DNA of 64,000 nucleotides from contig JAGTWJ010000017.1 in the NCBI GenBank assembly GCA_020064725.1, positions 620,001-684,000 on the forward strand, in the 5' to 3' direction. Below, one piece after another: positions 13,749 through 27,104 of the stretch. A model generated the notes under the pieces. The model made no database searches and was not told the DNA's origin. It saw only the letters and a list, made by a program, of their open reading frames with translations. Origin of the DNA: Drechslerella dactyloides (taxonomy: Eukaryota; Ascomycota; Orbiliomycetes; Orbiliales; Orbiliaceae). The position numbers were made by a program, and so were the translations under genes. The number at the start of each line of letters is the position of its first letter. Position 1 is the stretch's first letter.

Positions 13749-14829
13749 AGTCGGAGATCGATTGCAAGCCCAGAAAACAAAAGGAAAGAACTGAAAAGAA
13801 AGACGGGAGCAAGAAGCAAGGTTGGGTGGAGAAAACGCGAAAAAAAAATATGTCCACAAATTGTGACACTCTCGACAGCAGAACGGATCAGATCTTTCTG
13901 TGGAGATATTTCTGCAGGCGAGGAATGAAGACCGTGCGAGGTTTGCCGCGAAGTCGTTCCACCAACGGGCACTGCATTAACATCACGCTAAGGCGCCAGG
14001 GGCACCAGCATCTATTCCAAATCACGCGGAACCCTTGAATCCAGGGCGCTTGCGAATTCCCACAGAACGAATAATAACATAATTGTTCCAGTAATTCATG
14101 ATACGGGCCTTTGACTTAGGTCAGAACCCATGCTCTATGATCGATGTCGATTGCGAAAGGACGGTATATAAAATGCGTTTACTTGCGCCTGTCCACCAAA
14201 TACAGTTCGCTGACTTGACATTTCTGATGTCATAGCTACAGCACTTGCGATTGCTCGCATGTGCTTGGGCTTATGATCGGGGGCCCGCCTAATTAGGGCC
14301 CTCGGGTCTTCGGCGAGCAAGATGAAAATAGATATATTGTCAAGACGTGGAACCTCGAAATGGCCTGTGTAGCGCCCAAAGGCAATCAGTCGCTATAGCC
14401 AGTATAGTTTCGAAAGTTGATTGATCGTAAACATTCGAACTTCAGATTTGTACTCCGAGACTCAAAACGCAGGCCAAGGGCTTGGTACCTGCTGGCGCAT
14501 GCCACGGTCAGGGAACCGTTTCCAGAAACAGGATATGCATTTTCTCGACCTGAGTGGATGATAGAGAGCAGGCAGCAGGCATGATCATGCAAGGAAGATA
14601 TAGATTGCAGTTTGTTCGCGCCACTTCCTGAGCTCTTCATACAATTGTGGGTCCTCACTATTTTCGATTTGTAAGGGAATGCATAAGCACCAGCCTCCTA
14701 GCCGCCAGATGAGTGGCGGTGTGCATGACGACTGTGCGCGTACGCATGTGCGATCCAGCAGACTTTCATGTAGTTTGCGGGACATGCAGGGTGTATAGTA
14801 TTTATTGAGGCCGGGAAGTCGCGTATCAT

Positions 14830-15535
14830 CACCGGATTCAAATCACACCTACATAAGTACATACATGTACATACGGACGCACAAATCCCTCAGACAACAA
14901 ACCCCACATGCGGTCTACGTCCTAAGCTAAGCTACGTGTATACATCGCCCAGAATTTGAGGGATATACCAACATATGCTGTCCAGCTTCTGCCTCATTCA
15001 GCTGAGGTGCCTTTAGGGGTGGCAGTTGCTGAGATTGGATGGCGGAACAGCTTTGAGCGGCAGAGAGAGAGGTTTGCGATGCATATAGACCAGAGATGGG
15101 TCAAGGATTCATCAGCTTTGGCAATAATAGAGGATCAACCCAGCTACAAGTGGGTCCGGACCTTTGAACGGTGGTCGCTACCCGAAGATTTTGGGCGATT
15201 CGTGCAGCTGGCAAGATCATTAATTCACCAAGCCGATATGCTATTAAGTACCTCCCGTGCCGCATGGTCGTGGAAAAAGACTCTAGATCTGTAACACTTC
15301 TAGCGCGGAACATTCAGCTGGTCATGGTTTCCAGTTAGCCGAGTCATACCGAAGTTCAGCTCCAATTGCATCCATATCGCGTCGATACTTGATCTCCAGC
15401 TTGCTTTGGCACATATGACATGCCGTCATGATACCAACCGGAGAAATCCCGACGCCAGCACGGAGTTCAAACGATAGTGGGCCTATTACCAAGTAAGTAC
15501 ATGTATACATTCGGCGACGTAAATCTTACAGACAA
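14830..15535. repeat. Diverged direct repeat pair flanking about 600 bp
   Basis: The segments at about 14840-14900 and 15465-15535 can be aligned in the same orientation. Shared blocks include AAGTACAT/AAGTAAGTACATGTA, a CGG, an AAATC block and a CAGACAA block, at roughly two-thirds identity judged by eye. The DNA between them has no convincing coding content. The pair could be remnants of a tandem duplication or of terminal repeats of an old element. The call is weak because the alignment was done by eye and the blocks are short. Confidence 0.3.
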
Positions 15536-17502
15536 AAAGGTTGACCCCGAATAAGTTCTCACTTACCCACTTACCAGAGCGACTAGTTAGATCCTATATT
15601 AAGAAGCATGCCGAAGTAAGAACTATAAGAAGCATATCAGTCTGGAAAATGCTCGTCATCAAAAGTTTTAAGCCTCAAAAGTCAAACATGCAGCGGCTCC
15701 ATGCCGTCAACACACCACATGGGGTTTGTAGATGCGAACCCCTTTGCATCGGAAGCCACTGCCGTGCTTTCAGCTGAATATAGCGACAATCTTCGAACCG
15801 GCTGCATTTCCAGACGTTCCGACAACGGCTTCTTTTCCTTCTTCCTCGCTCGCTACCCCCGCGATTTCCTGTACTAGCTTGCAGCCCGCGCTGCATTCCA
15901 TTCGGCTACTGGTGGCCTTGTGCACTTCATTCGTAACGAGCCGAAATATGGGGGCCTATCGTTCCATCCCTCGCAAATCGGAGGGATTTCTTTTTTCCCG
16001 TTCCCTCTTCCTCGACAGTAGGCGCCAGTTCACGGCGTCCTGCAAGTAATATATGCAGGAATGTCGGCGACGTGAAAGTCTCCAACCGAGACGGCCGATG
16101 CGGCGTATGGCGATGTCGATGAGCGCGGCCGAAGAAGGAGAAGTGGGGCAGGGAACTCGGTCGTGTGACGGATGCCTCTGTGCCCTTGCTAAGGGCAAGC
16201 TGCAGCCAGTACTCGACATTACCTGTGGCGGGAAATTAGTAATGTAATCCATTCACTGGCCGCCTGAAATGTAATCAGCTGGGATGCATGTTGGCAGCAG
16301 TCCGCCTCGATTTTTTTTTTCACCTTACGTTCGTGTTCCTGGTGCGCATCGCCCGTTATTGGCGAGTCGAATTATACAGTTTTCCACATGCCATGCGGAG
16401 GAATATTAATGCATATACACGGAGCTGTGATTTCCAAACAGCAAGGGCGCCTGAGCCAGCTGAGCTCTTAATTCTACACGCAAGATGACATAAGGGAATC
16501 GATAGCTGGTTTTTCCAGTTGTTTGAATAGCTCATCAGGATAGGGAACACACAGAGTAGAGCTGAGTCCGGGGACAGCCTCGAATTCTTTGGTGGGGCCG
16601 TTTGTGGCCTCCGTTCCTGAACGGAGGGGACTTGGTGCGTAATACGCGTACGTGTTGACCTGAACCCAATGCACAGCTTACTACGAACGCGTAACAGCAT
16701 GAGGAGTCACACAGCACAGTCCGAAGCCCCCGTCCCCCACTCTCTTCAGCTGGATCATCTAGAGATACTCCTTGCCAGTTCGCCGACCGCCGCTTGGACC
16801 ACCTGCTTCTTGGACGCGTCGCCGTCAGCCAAATGTGGGCTCTTTATTTCTGTGTTGGTGGAAGTCGGCGGGTGTTATAGGTTGTTCGCGGCTTACGAAG
16901 TGTTACACACGAATTACCAATCACCTACCGCTTGCAGGCAGTCTCGTAACCCAGCCTGTGGTTGCCGACCGCACGTTGTGTGGACGGCAAGCACAGCTTG
17001 CAGGCAGGTCTCATTGATACTATATACCCTGTACACATTGAAGTTGATGCATGATTGAACACTAAAACTATTGCCACGACCAGTTCTCTCTGATGAGCGT
17101 TGTAAGCACAGGGTTCGTAGTAATAGCAAGCAGCAATAGCGATACATAGAATAAGCTGTGAATAATAAGTAATTCATTATCGTTTGGCCTGTCTTACAAT
17201 GGAGTAAACGTAAATTAATTGGAGATAAACTCGGTGTGTTTGTAGAGCCACCGACGTCAATTAGGCTTATGTGCACGTGTGTACTGGCTTTCACCTGTGC
17301 TCGATTGGCAATATCAATACTGCAGCTGCGCTATAGACGGATAGACCTGGTTCGCATCATTTAATCTAAGATACAAACAAATAAAATTCTAGCTTATATC
17401 CTCTGAGTGCCTATATATCTACCTCTTAACAACGTATAGTTAAATAAGATCTTAAGAAAGATAAGAAAGACATGAAAGCAAGTAGTCGTATATGTAGACC
17501 CG

Positions 17503-19477
17503 TCACGCCGTGGCACTCGAAGCTGGCTTTCTGCCGTAGACGAAATAAACGGGGAGATACATGTGTATATCCTTCCTTTTGCATTCCTTCGCTGCAGCAT
17601 CCAGCACGATTTTGCACTCGGCGTGCGACATGTTGAGATAGCGAGTGAAGAGGGCCAGACAGTATGATTCAAGAGAGCTTACGAGCTATTGCATCTCATA
17701 ATATCGTTAGACTGTGTTTGTTGAAGTATTTCAATCTGGGGGTAACTGGGGAGGGAACGATAGCGAACGTACGTTGGCAAGCATATACTTCCCAATCTCC
17801 TTGAGCTTGCGGTCCTGTGGCCACATTCCGACTGGTAACCTGTAAACTTTCTGTTCAACAATGTAGCCAGCCTCTTGCATCCAGCCAGCGAGTTTGTCCA
17901 TATTCGTGAAGCAGAGACCGGCTTTCTCGGAGGCGGCGTAGAAACAGCTGAGCATACGGCTGAAGCCACCATCCTTGGGCAAGCTGTCGTCATCTGTAAA
18001 GAATAGAGATGGGACTTCTTGGACTTCGAGGTAACCGCCGGGAGCGGTATGTTCGAAGCAGCGGACGAACAAGGCACGCCAGTCTTTGATCCCGCCTGCG
18101 AGATTGCGAATGTGGATGAGATCGAAGCTGCTCTTGACATACACCCATGGTTCTTCGCAATCATCGACTTCGAAACGCAGATTCGGAGGAACCCAAGTTG
18201 GCTACAGTAGGCGCAGACTTTTAGTCACTGTGCGGTCAAATAAGGTAGAGAGATTCAACACACCTGGATCGGGCTGAGATCGGTGCCGATAACTTCGGCA
18301 GAAGGATATTTATCGGCGATGTCAATGGCCCAGATGCCGGTACCGGTGCCGATATCGAGGCTAAGGCTAATTTTTAATCCCGCTGACAATGCTCGCAGAG
18401 ACCAACTGGTTCGTGACTTACATCTTTTGAGGGCTTTCACCGATAGGCGCTAAGAAGAGCTCTCCGTCGAGACGCAAAAGAAAGATATGGTGGTAGAAGT
18501 CCATTCTAGGACCGACAGTAAGAGGAGTCAGAACGGTGCTTTCCATGTGGTTTCGCAAACCAGAATTCTTTGGCATGCGCGGTTTACACGGAGTCACTAA
18601 GCTCTCACCTATCTTGCTCCGCCTCGTCATTTGGCATGATCCACTTCCCTTCCTTGTATGCATGATATCTTCTACCATTCTCATACTTATATGCTACAAT
18701 TGAGTGCAGTGCCGCGTTAGCCTTTGATATCTCGTCTCTATACACATAAGTCATTCGCCGAATTGGTCATATATAGTCCGCCTCGTGAACCAGACTGCCA
18801 GTTCCACAGCCAGGGACGTATATGACTTTTAAACACCTACCGAGTACGCTACTATTCAAGCTAGTAGTATCGTCTGCGCTGAGCCAGCTTCCACAAGCAG
18901 AGTCTGAGTCGCTCGTGCTCCCGTCCGTGCTACTGACTTCATTCCCGTCGCCTGGATGTGATGCGGTTTGTACGCCGGCCGCGGCAGTGGTCCCACCGGC
19001 CGCCGCCAGGGAACTGTTGGATCCTTGTTGAGAAGTAGAGCTTGCAGCTAGGGGAAAGATGGCCTCGTTTGCAATCTCGATGGAGCTCTCGTCAAACTCC
19101 AAAGGTGCCGGAGGACGAGATGATTTCTCTGAATAGGGAGCTGTCTCCTTCGTCGCCATGGTCGGCTCGTCTATGTCTATGTTTGCTCTGCCCTTGCCTT
19201 TGTCGGTTGATGTCAAAGTTTGCGTCGGTGGGCCAGTGGACTTGGAGCGGGAGGACCGCCTGATCGCAGTGTTGGAGCTAGTGGTTGGATGGTCAGGATT
19301 GTCGGATGTTGCCGATGTTTCGGCTGAGCTTGTTGGAGAGGCAGGGTCTGCAGTGGGCGACTCGGGGATTGGAATTGAAGGGTTTTGTATCTGTTGGCGC
19401 GTCTGTTGGTTGGTAGATGTGCTGCCGAAAGGAGAAGTGCGGTGAGACTGCTGGCGTTGAGCTTGAGCTTTGGCCAT
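17503..19477 (-). CDS. LaeA-like SAM-dependent methyltransferase
   Basis: Predicted exons (minus strand): 19477-18841, 18693-18609, 18505-18422, 18360-18264, 18201-17773, 17685-17503, giving 504 residues with every phase matching. Residues 1-212 are a Ser/Thr/Pro/Gln-rich, probably disordered extension. From about residue 213 comes the TAM/LaeA-type domain: the [13 protein letters not shown] block spanning the first splice, a [17 protein letters not shown] segment, SAM-binding motif [11 protein letters not shown] (about 269-278), the acidic strand-end [11 protein letters not shown], then [11 protein letters not shown] and PGGYLEVQE. The C-terminus ends in a VYFVYGRKP block, as in full-length relatives. 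Family members methylate unknown or secondary-metabolism-related substrates, and LaeA itself is a nuclear regulator. No biosynthetic cluster is adjacent, so the role here is open. A start at 18754 would give a shorter 312-residue protein, but the family-typical sequence ([17 protein letters not shown]) is restored only with the long first exon. Confidence 0.9.
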
Positions 19478-22400
19478 GCTTGTTTATATACTACCGAAAA
19501 CAAGGGGGTCGACCCGAGAGGAAGTGGGCAGCTATGGTAGGTAAGCGGACTGCTGTTGCAAAAATTTCTTGAGTTCAAGGCCGAGGAGAATGCCACGTCG
19601 GGAGGACCCGATGAAGTCAGATATATATAGTGCTGTTGGGTATATCCGAGATGTAGCGTGTCGACATGTCTGCAATTGGCGAATTTCAGCCCCTTTTGCA
19701 GTACAAGATGTGTTATATTCATTCGGGTTGCTGTATCACCGGTGTCGAGAGATCCCGATATAGGAGCTCTGTGGAACATTGATCGGGACGGCGCCATCGG
19801 AACTTGTGCATGTGAGGTAGCTGGCCAAGTAAGTAGCCAGATCGGTTGGATACATCTCTATTAAATAGTTGGCGGTTTGTAAACATCCTGCTCTTGACAA
19901 GTGGACATGACATCGAATAGTTGATATACTGCACTGAGGTGGGCCTGGAGACGTTGGTCACAGGTGAAATGGAAGGCAAGTGTGAGATCAGATGGCCTCA
20001 AGATGTAAAAGGGTATTGATGTAAATATATTGTACGCGTCGCCCGGATTATGCAGCTAGCAGTCGTGTCAAAATTTCAGAAGTGCTCTAGTGTCGTATTG
20101 TCGGTCTTGTGTGATAATAGGATAAGGATCTCGGTTTTTCTCGTAGACTACCCACCAGACGCGACGATTGGAGTCGTACGGTCAGAATTTACAATGGGAT
20201 GATCGGATTTATATACTCATGGTGCTTATAGGCGCTAATAGTAGGATAGGGGCTAAAGCTTAGAGTAATAACTGGGGGGTTAACAGTCAAATTCGGAACA
20301 TTTGATATCAATCTATATATCAATCTATGTTGTAACTCGCGCTGATACCGATACCAGGTACTCGTTCGCATATCCACTCAAGATGTAGGATCCAGATATT
20401 TGTTGTCGCAGTTGTATTGTAACCGACAGTTAAGGAGCTCCCGGATTTATCGGGAAGTTTAGTTGAAGTCCACATTGATACCCTCAATCTTGTGTAACGT
20501 GAATTGGTAAGGTTCGCTAGCGCTATAGCATCTACCAGTAACCCCGGGTGAGTACTTGGCAGATACTGCCTGAGCGACCAGCTTGCCGTCATATGACATC
20601 GTACACTGCACGCTGTATCTTCAAGTTAATGCTAGGAAGTTGAGTGAAAAAGCGGGTCAGTGTTCCCGGATTGTCGCTGTAGGGCTCCCTGTAAATCGTT
20701 GGTCTCGTGGACGCCACCCTCTGGAATCTAGCGCACTTTGTGAATGTTGGTGTCAGCACTAAAAGCTGTGCATGTAGATGAATAGGGGTAATCACGAAGA
20801 CGGATCTGAATCCGGAGGCCTGGTGTAGCCGGCCGGGTGCGAGCGATGCTTTGGTCGGCTGCTATGACCGGCTCATGATATATAGTTTCTGGTTACACTA
20901 GTTTTCGCATTTTCTGTTCTGGCAGGAGGTGGAATACGCGTTAAACTTTCGAACGTTCGCTGCCGAATTCTGGAAACGAAAGCCAACATTCGCTACAGGC
21001 TGGTAGCCTGCATCGGAGCGGTTACGTTTTTGTATCCTTGAGCGGCCTACCTTGTTCCCTGCTGGTTTTCCCAGCAGTGGGGTACAAGGATAATATAAAA
21101 ATCACAAATATCATCACGTTCATGGGTTATGGGTTTCAATTCCAGCCACTCACTGAGCGTGCACTAGGATGGAGCTCTGATATTGCGCTCGTTTTGAGAA
21201 GGTGTTCCTTGGAGCTCCAGCTCTCCCATGTCCAAAATTCTCCTCCTTACTGAAAACCAACTTCCTTATCAGGTATACTAACGCCAGGCCTCTCAAACCT
21301 GCGGTAGCGCGCAAGCACATGCTTCCTCAGAGGTCGAGTTAAGGTTAAGCTGCTGAAACGCTCCCCGTCCCGCCGGAATTTTCCACCTTCTTGGCTGATG
21401 GGTACCGGTTTGGGGGTCTGGAATTTGCCTCCTACCCATGTCGCGGAGAGACGGCAGAACCGAGACAGACGAGGGAATAAGAAAAAAGGAAAGAAACGGG
21501 GGCCTGGCGGGATGAGTACTTATGACTTGGCTAGTCGGAACATCATCGGAAGGCGTGGGTCTTTGACTGCTGCTTCGGTTAGAACCAAAGATGGCATGTC
21601 TGAGGAGAAACAGCCGATAAGGTCTGCCGCCATCATTTGGAACGATCGCTCGATTGACGTCTAAGACGTCACCGGCGTCAGTAGTCTCGGAACGGCGGCA
21701 GCACGGGTCTCGAATGCATACCATGTTTTGGATGTTATCACCGATATGTCCTGAATAACACGCAGAATCACTTGAGTTTATCTAAGTAGTGCTGTCTGTA
21801 CGCGCACCCTTAACTTGGCGAAGGACTGGATTTGAGAGGCGACCGTTAGAAGTCCGATTCACCAGAGTCACCGTCCCTCGTCGTAAGAAGATGCGGGTAA
21901 GGCGCATGCAATGTTCGGCTGCGTCTACGGTCGCCGTGCCGTATCTGTACCCGTGCTCTGGACGGAAGGAACGCAGGGTGGAGTGTTGTAGCTTTTGTGT
22001 TGGGCGCGGCAGGATCAAAAGCATTATTGGATTAGGCTCCCAGCCACGAAATCTCTTGTGTTTAACGGCTTGTCTCTGACGCGTTCGCACTGATGCAAAC
22101 TGGCTTTATCATTCAGGCCCGTCGTTTTTGCATACAAAAAGTTGAGTGGTGCCTGAGAGCCAGGTGCAAAGCCTAAGTAACAGGATGACTCCTCCCTGGA
22201 ATTACCCGTCGTCCAAAGGTACGAAAAGTATAATGAAGTACAAAAAGTTCGATGTTGCATTTAAATTCTGTTGGCTGCGGGGCGTTTGTCGACACCAAGC
22301 TTGCAAAGTTTCCCCTTCTGGCGTGTGGAATCGCGGCACCAGTCAGCCTTGCGACGAAAACGTCGGGAAATGGGACCATCTGCGAGACGCGATTGCATCC

Positions 22401-23144
22401 TTCTGCTCTTTTGGCAGGGCTTGAGCGCTGCGAGACCAGCTTGAGCGTTGCTTTCATAAGAGACTGAGGGAGGGAAATAAGCATAAGGGGCTTGAAGATG
22501 AGGGGAACTGGATCTGTTGAGAGGGTTTCCTGTGGGCAGGCTTAGCCAGGTTTATCCCGCGCCTATCGTGGCGGATGACTAACAGTGGACCAAGATCGTT
22601 GCATCGACAAACTGAATAAGGCCGATGCAAAATGTAGCCTCCCCGCAGACAGTTCCCGGGAGAACAAGCATTTAGGAACAGTACGTAAAGTATACTATCT
22701 AGGTAACTTAATTACGTAGAGGGCGTGAATTGAAGGCGCAGGATCCAGGCCCGTCGCTTAAGCGTTCATGAGAGTTTGTGGATGTGGTCTGTGCACCAAA
22801 AGCCTTCAATACGGCACGCTCTTGAACGTCTATAAGAAAGCCGACTCTCCCCTCGATTGACTGCGATACTCGTTTCCAAAGCACTGCGACATTCTACTAT
22901 AAACTTACAACCAATCTACGCGTACAGCACCGGGTCCTTGCGGATTTATCTGCAAGTTTTATTCCGGCGATCTGCTTAATTGCTACCGGAAAGGCACATT
23001 CCAACAAACTCCTTAACCTCCGCGTGTTTACGTCATTACTGTTCTTCGCTCTATAACTTTACTGCATCCACCACCGTATATTTCCTCCGACACGATTACA
23101 CAAGTATAGATCCCAAGGATCATAAGTACCTCTAATTCGGCAAA
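19478..23144. other. Intergenic, 3.7 kb, nothing supported
   Basis: The DNA upstream of both the methyltransferase (leftward) and the VIT-vWA gene (rightward) lies here, so regulatory sequence for both is expected. I found no supported gene. A TATATATA run at about 19621-19629 lies some 145 bp upstream of the methyltransferase start and could be a core promoter element, but it is not distinctive. Frames of up to 143 codons around 21.3-22.5 kb overlap each other on both strands and look like chance. Confidence 0.45.
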
Positions 23145-26100
23145 ATGCGGTATATCGACGGAAAGGCGTGTTGTGGCGTCTACTACATCCCAATTGGTCG
23201 ACGCGAACCAGAGTCACTTCCTCTGCTTAGCTTGACCACCGAGATCACCCTCTACCCAACGTATTCCCGGACCATCTTAAAGCAGCACTTCAAGAATCCA
23301 TCCCAAAAGGACGAAATTGCGGAGGCGAACTATGTCTTCCCATTACATACTACCCAGACCATCACCTCGTTCACATGCCTCGTTGGCGAAGACAAGAAAC
23401 TGAACGGGATCGTTCAATCTAAACCAAAAGCCAAGGCAACCTACGATGAAGCTATCTCCCGAGGGGAGACCGCCGGTCTGCTCAGCTGGTCTGCAAGCGA
23501 TGTCTGGCAAACAAAGCTGGGTAATATCCCCGCCGGTGCATCCGTGGAAGTCATTATCACCTGCGTCGCCCAGTTACAGCATGACAGCGAGAAGGATGCG
23601 ATTCGCTTTAATTTGCCTACTTACATTGCCTCTCGCTATGGCATTCCACCGAAGGATGTGCATGATGGCGGCTATAGCTTCAGACCCGGAAAGAGAGGCT
23701 CAGGCTCCTGGCAAATCATCCGAGGGACCAACAACTGGGTCGACATTGACGGTGGTATGAAGATCAACGTCTTTGTTGATATGGATTCCCCGGTCCAGAT
23801 GGTGGAGGCTCCAGCTCATCCTACAAATCTCAGGATGGGTACCCATTCTCTGTCTGATTCTAGCAGCGAAGAGTTCGACCCCAAAAAGGCGGTTCTCAGT
23901 CTGTCCTCTGATACCACCGCTCTGGACAAGGACTTTGTCGTTCTTGTCAAGACGGCAAGATCGGGGTTCCCTTCTGCTGTTGCTCAGCGCCATCCTACCA
24001 AGGATGCGGTCAGCATGATGCTCACTCTTGTACCAAAGTTTAACCTCCCCATATCGCGTCCAGAGGTCGTATTCATCTGCGATCGTTCCGGCAGTATGAG
24101 CGGTAATGAAACCCAGCTTCGCAAGGCTTTAGCTGTATTTCTGCAGTCCCTTCCAGTCGGATGCAAGTTCAATATTTGCAGCTTCGGTAGCTCCCATAGC
24201 TTCTTGTGGAAGAAGTCCAGGGCATACAATGGGGAGAACCTGAAAGAGGCTCAGGATCATGTCGCCTCATTCGAAGCTAATATGGGTGGTACTGAGATGT
24301 ATCCGCCGGTCAAGGATGCTATCGAGCGACGATACAAGGACATCAACCTTGAGCTGCTCTTGCTGACTGACGGTGATATCTGGCAACGCGATCAGCTCAT
24401 GGATTACGTTCGGGAGCAGTGCAAGGCAAAGACGGTCAGAATGTTTACTTTGGGAATCGGCAACGGTATCTCACATGCTCTCATCGACGGTCTTGCAAGC
24501 GTTGGCGGTGGATATTCTCAAGTCGTTCAGCTTGAGGAGAAACTCGACTCTAAAGTCGTGCGTATGCTGCGCGCAGCCCTTGCCGAGCATGTCAGCGACT
24601 ATACCCTGGAGTTCCCCGGTGGGGCTCAAACCGCTGCTGAGGAGGACGACTACGACATGATTGGAGATGTAGAAACTTCCAAAAAGTCCGCTCCCGAGAA
24701 AGCTGCAACTCCTGCGGAGAAGCCTAAGAAGATCTCCCTCTTCGACACTTCTGCGGAGTCGGACCCGCCCCCGGATTATCCTGTCGACAACACCGACGAG
24801 GCCCGCTGGGCCCATCTTCCGCCACTGCCTAAGCTTCCAGAACGCCTACAGTCTCCGAATGTCATCCCACCATTGTTCCCCTTCAGTCGAACCAACGCCT
24901 ATGTTGTCTTCTCTCCCGCCCCGAAGACCTTGCCTAGCGTCGCTTGTCTTCACGCAAAAACTCTCGCTGGAGACGACCTCGAACTTGAGATCCCAGTTCT
25001 TCGAATCGACGACGGCAAAGACGTCTGCCAGCTTGCCGCTCGCAGCTTCCTTCAGGAGCTCGAAGATGGAAAGGGTTATCTTCACGATGGCGTCTTGGCA
25101 GCCGAAGGTTTCACTCAAGAGAAGCAGGAGAGCAAATGGGACGAGATAACCGAGCGCGAAGGCGTTAGATGGGGCGAAGGATACGGGGTCGCGTCAAAAT
25201 GGACATCGTTCGTTGCGGTCGAGGAAAAGACGGGCAAGGCACAACCGGAGGCCGATAGACATATGGATTTAGTCGTGGAGTAAGTACTGCCTGCCACATA
25301 TGCCGTATTGATTCATGTACTGACGTTGATATAGTCAAGGGGAGTTAGCCGAAGGATATCCGGGTAATTTCTTCTCCGCAGGTGGAGCTGCTCCCAAAAA
25401 GAAGTCTCGTGCAAGAGGTGCTTCACCTATGGTCGGGCTTAAGCAGGTTACCGCATCTGGAGGCGGAGGTCCCAGATCCAGCAGCTTTGCAAGTTCTATC
25501 AAATCTTCTAGTGAGTACAAAGCTGATTCAATCATTCTTCCCTACAAAGCCGGATATGCCTATGCGCAAAGTGCACAATGTGCGCCTGTTCTTCTTAGCT
25601 CTGGTAGGTCGTCGTCCTTTGGTATGTAGACCATGGCATGTGCTTATACCGGGGCTTGTGGCGTTGTTGTCTGCTCGGACAGGATTTATCGATGGGTCAC
25701 AAGATAATGATCTCTGCGGCATAATGCGTGACAATATCAACAAGACGACTGAGCGTGGCCAGCAGTTCAATCAGTTGACGAATAGGACCGGCGATTTGAG
25801 CGCAAATTGTTGTTCACCGCTGCCATTTGTCTCGAGCAAAATGCAACAAAGTTCATCTAGGCTAACGATTGCTTGTCTCGCATCTAGTCTCTTCGTTAGT
25901 GGCAGGACCCAGTAGGTCATCTCAGAATACATTGGCATCAACGTCACCGATGCGCGAATCTGATAATGCTGACGTTTCACTCTCTTTTCCCTAGTGTCGA
26001 GAAAGTCTGTTGCTCCTCGAAAGCAGCTGGCATCTATGGCAGCTCGTCCGTCCGGAGCACCTATGAGTGTAAGTCAAATAACCCTTTATATCTCCAATCA

Positions 26101-27104
26101 CTATCCACGCGTCCCAAATTGAAACACGAAATCACGCGACACATGCCCCAAAAGTCCGAAGCTTCAATCGCTGATAAATATTCTGATGTACAGTATGGTA
26201 AGCAGGCTTTCCAAGATCCCACCTCTCGAGGTATTGCACAATCAAGTGAACCCGCCGGGTTTTCGAATTTCTCGACCACGGGGTGTTTATCCGAGCGTTG
26301 TCAAGTGGAAGAAGATGACGACGACTCTGAAGAGGGAGATGAGTGGTCTATTAGACCAGATCGCACGAAGTGCAGGCGCACGTCAGGAGAGGAGCATGAA
26401 GATGAATCACTCTTTGAAGGCGATAACTCTGACCTGGAAGATGTATTATTAGCAGCTCCTCCACCGCCGCCGGCAGCAAGGGCTAGTGCAGCGATGCATG
26501 CAGATACGATGGCCGCAGCAGTGCCGCTAGCCGCGTACTCAGCAGCGTACATTCCACCACCAATGTGAGTCTCCCTCTCCACGAAGATATCTCTTTCTAG
26601 TCCCCTTGCCCAGAAACCGAGGATCTCTAGACGTGAAAAAGAGCAACGCAGGACGGGCAAAAGAGCGTCAGTCGACGGGGCTAATTTTTTAAAAGGAACA
26701 GGTTATCCCGAAAACGTAGCTCAAGCCCACCGGAGAAATCTAAGTCAGCCAAAGCCCCAGTACTCGTGCAAACTGCTGAGGACAGGATCCACGCTTTGAT
26801 CATGCTGCAATCTTTCACAGGCAGCTTCACTTCCACTGCCGACTTTGCGAAGATCGTCGAGGCTAGCTTCAAGAATAGCAGCGACGTGCTGACCAAGCTG
26901 AAGGATCTTGCAGCGAAGTTAGGCGTCAACGAAGAAGTCGTTGCCACCTGGATTGCGATCATAACTTTCCAAGATGGTGAGGGGCATGGATCTGAGAAGG
27001 ACACATGGGAACTGGTGGTCGAGAAGGCAGTCATGTGGCTGGATGGGGAAGGCAAGAATGACGACGCAATCAAGCAGGAGATTGCCCGCGTCATCAAAGG
27101 ATAA
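23145..27104 (+). CDS. VIT and von Willebrand factor A domain protein
   Basis: Predicted exons: 23145-25279, 25335-25510, 25995-26068, 26194-26564, 26696-27104. These phases close to a frame of about 1054 residues. The first exon carries an N-terminal VIT domain (about residues 15-145), as in inter-alpha-trypsin-inhibitor heavy-chain-like proteins. A vWA domain follows (about 300-475) with an intact MIDAS metal site: FICDRSGSMS near residue 309, GGTEM, and LLLTDGD. The tail is Ala/Pro-rich, with an acidic stretch and a polyproline block before a conserved C-terminal helical domain (ALIMLQSFTGSF onward). The protein has no signal peptide and is probably cytoplasmic; fungal homologues are common but poorly characterised. 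The 485-bp third gap (25511-25994) is long for this genome and may hide one more small exon. The acidic exon is the least certain part. Confidence 0.88.

Larger units (their letters stand above)
9338..17502. other. Gene-poor stretch of about 8 kb
   Basis: No supported gene. The longest frame (9441-9974, 177 codons, plus strand) has no protein-like pattern and I do not call it. A pyrimidine-rich run lies at 13709-13748. Two diverged direct copies of a segment rich in ACATGTAC-type palindromes lie at about 14830-14900 and 15460-15535. The rest shows no structure that I can support. Confidence 0.45.

Noticed and set aside
18754..18767. Two separate genes: a Ser/Pro-rich protein (19477-18767) and a short methyltransferase starting at 18754
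   Set aside because: A GTAGGT...GTAG intron joins them in phase and restores the family-typical sequence before [13 protein letters not shown], so one gene is far more likely.
17503..27104. Secondary-metabolite cluster around the methyltransferase
   Set aside because: No polyketide synthase, peptide synthetase, terpene cyclase, P450 or transporter is present nearby.
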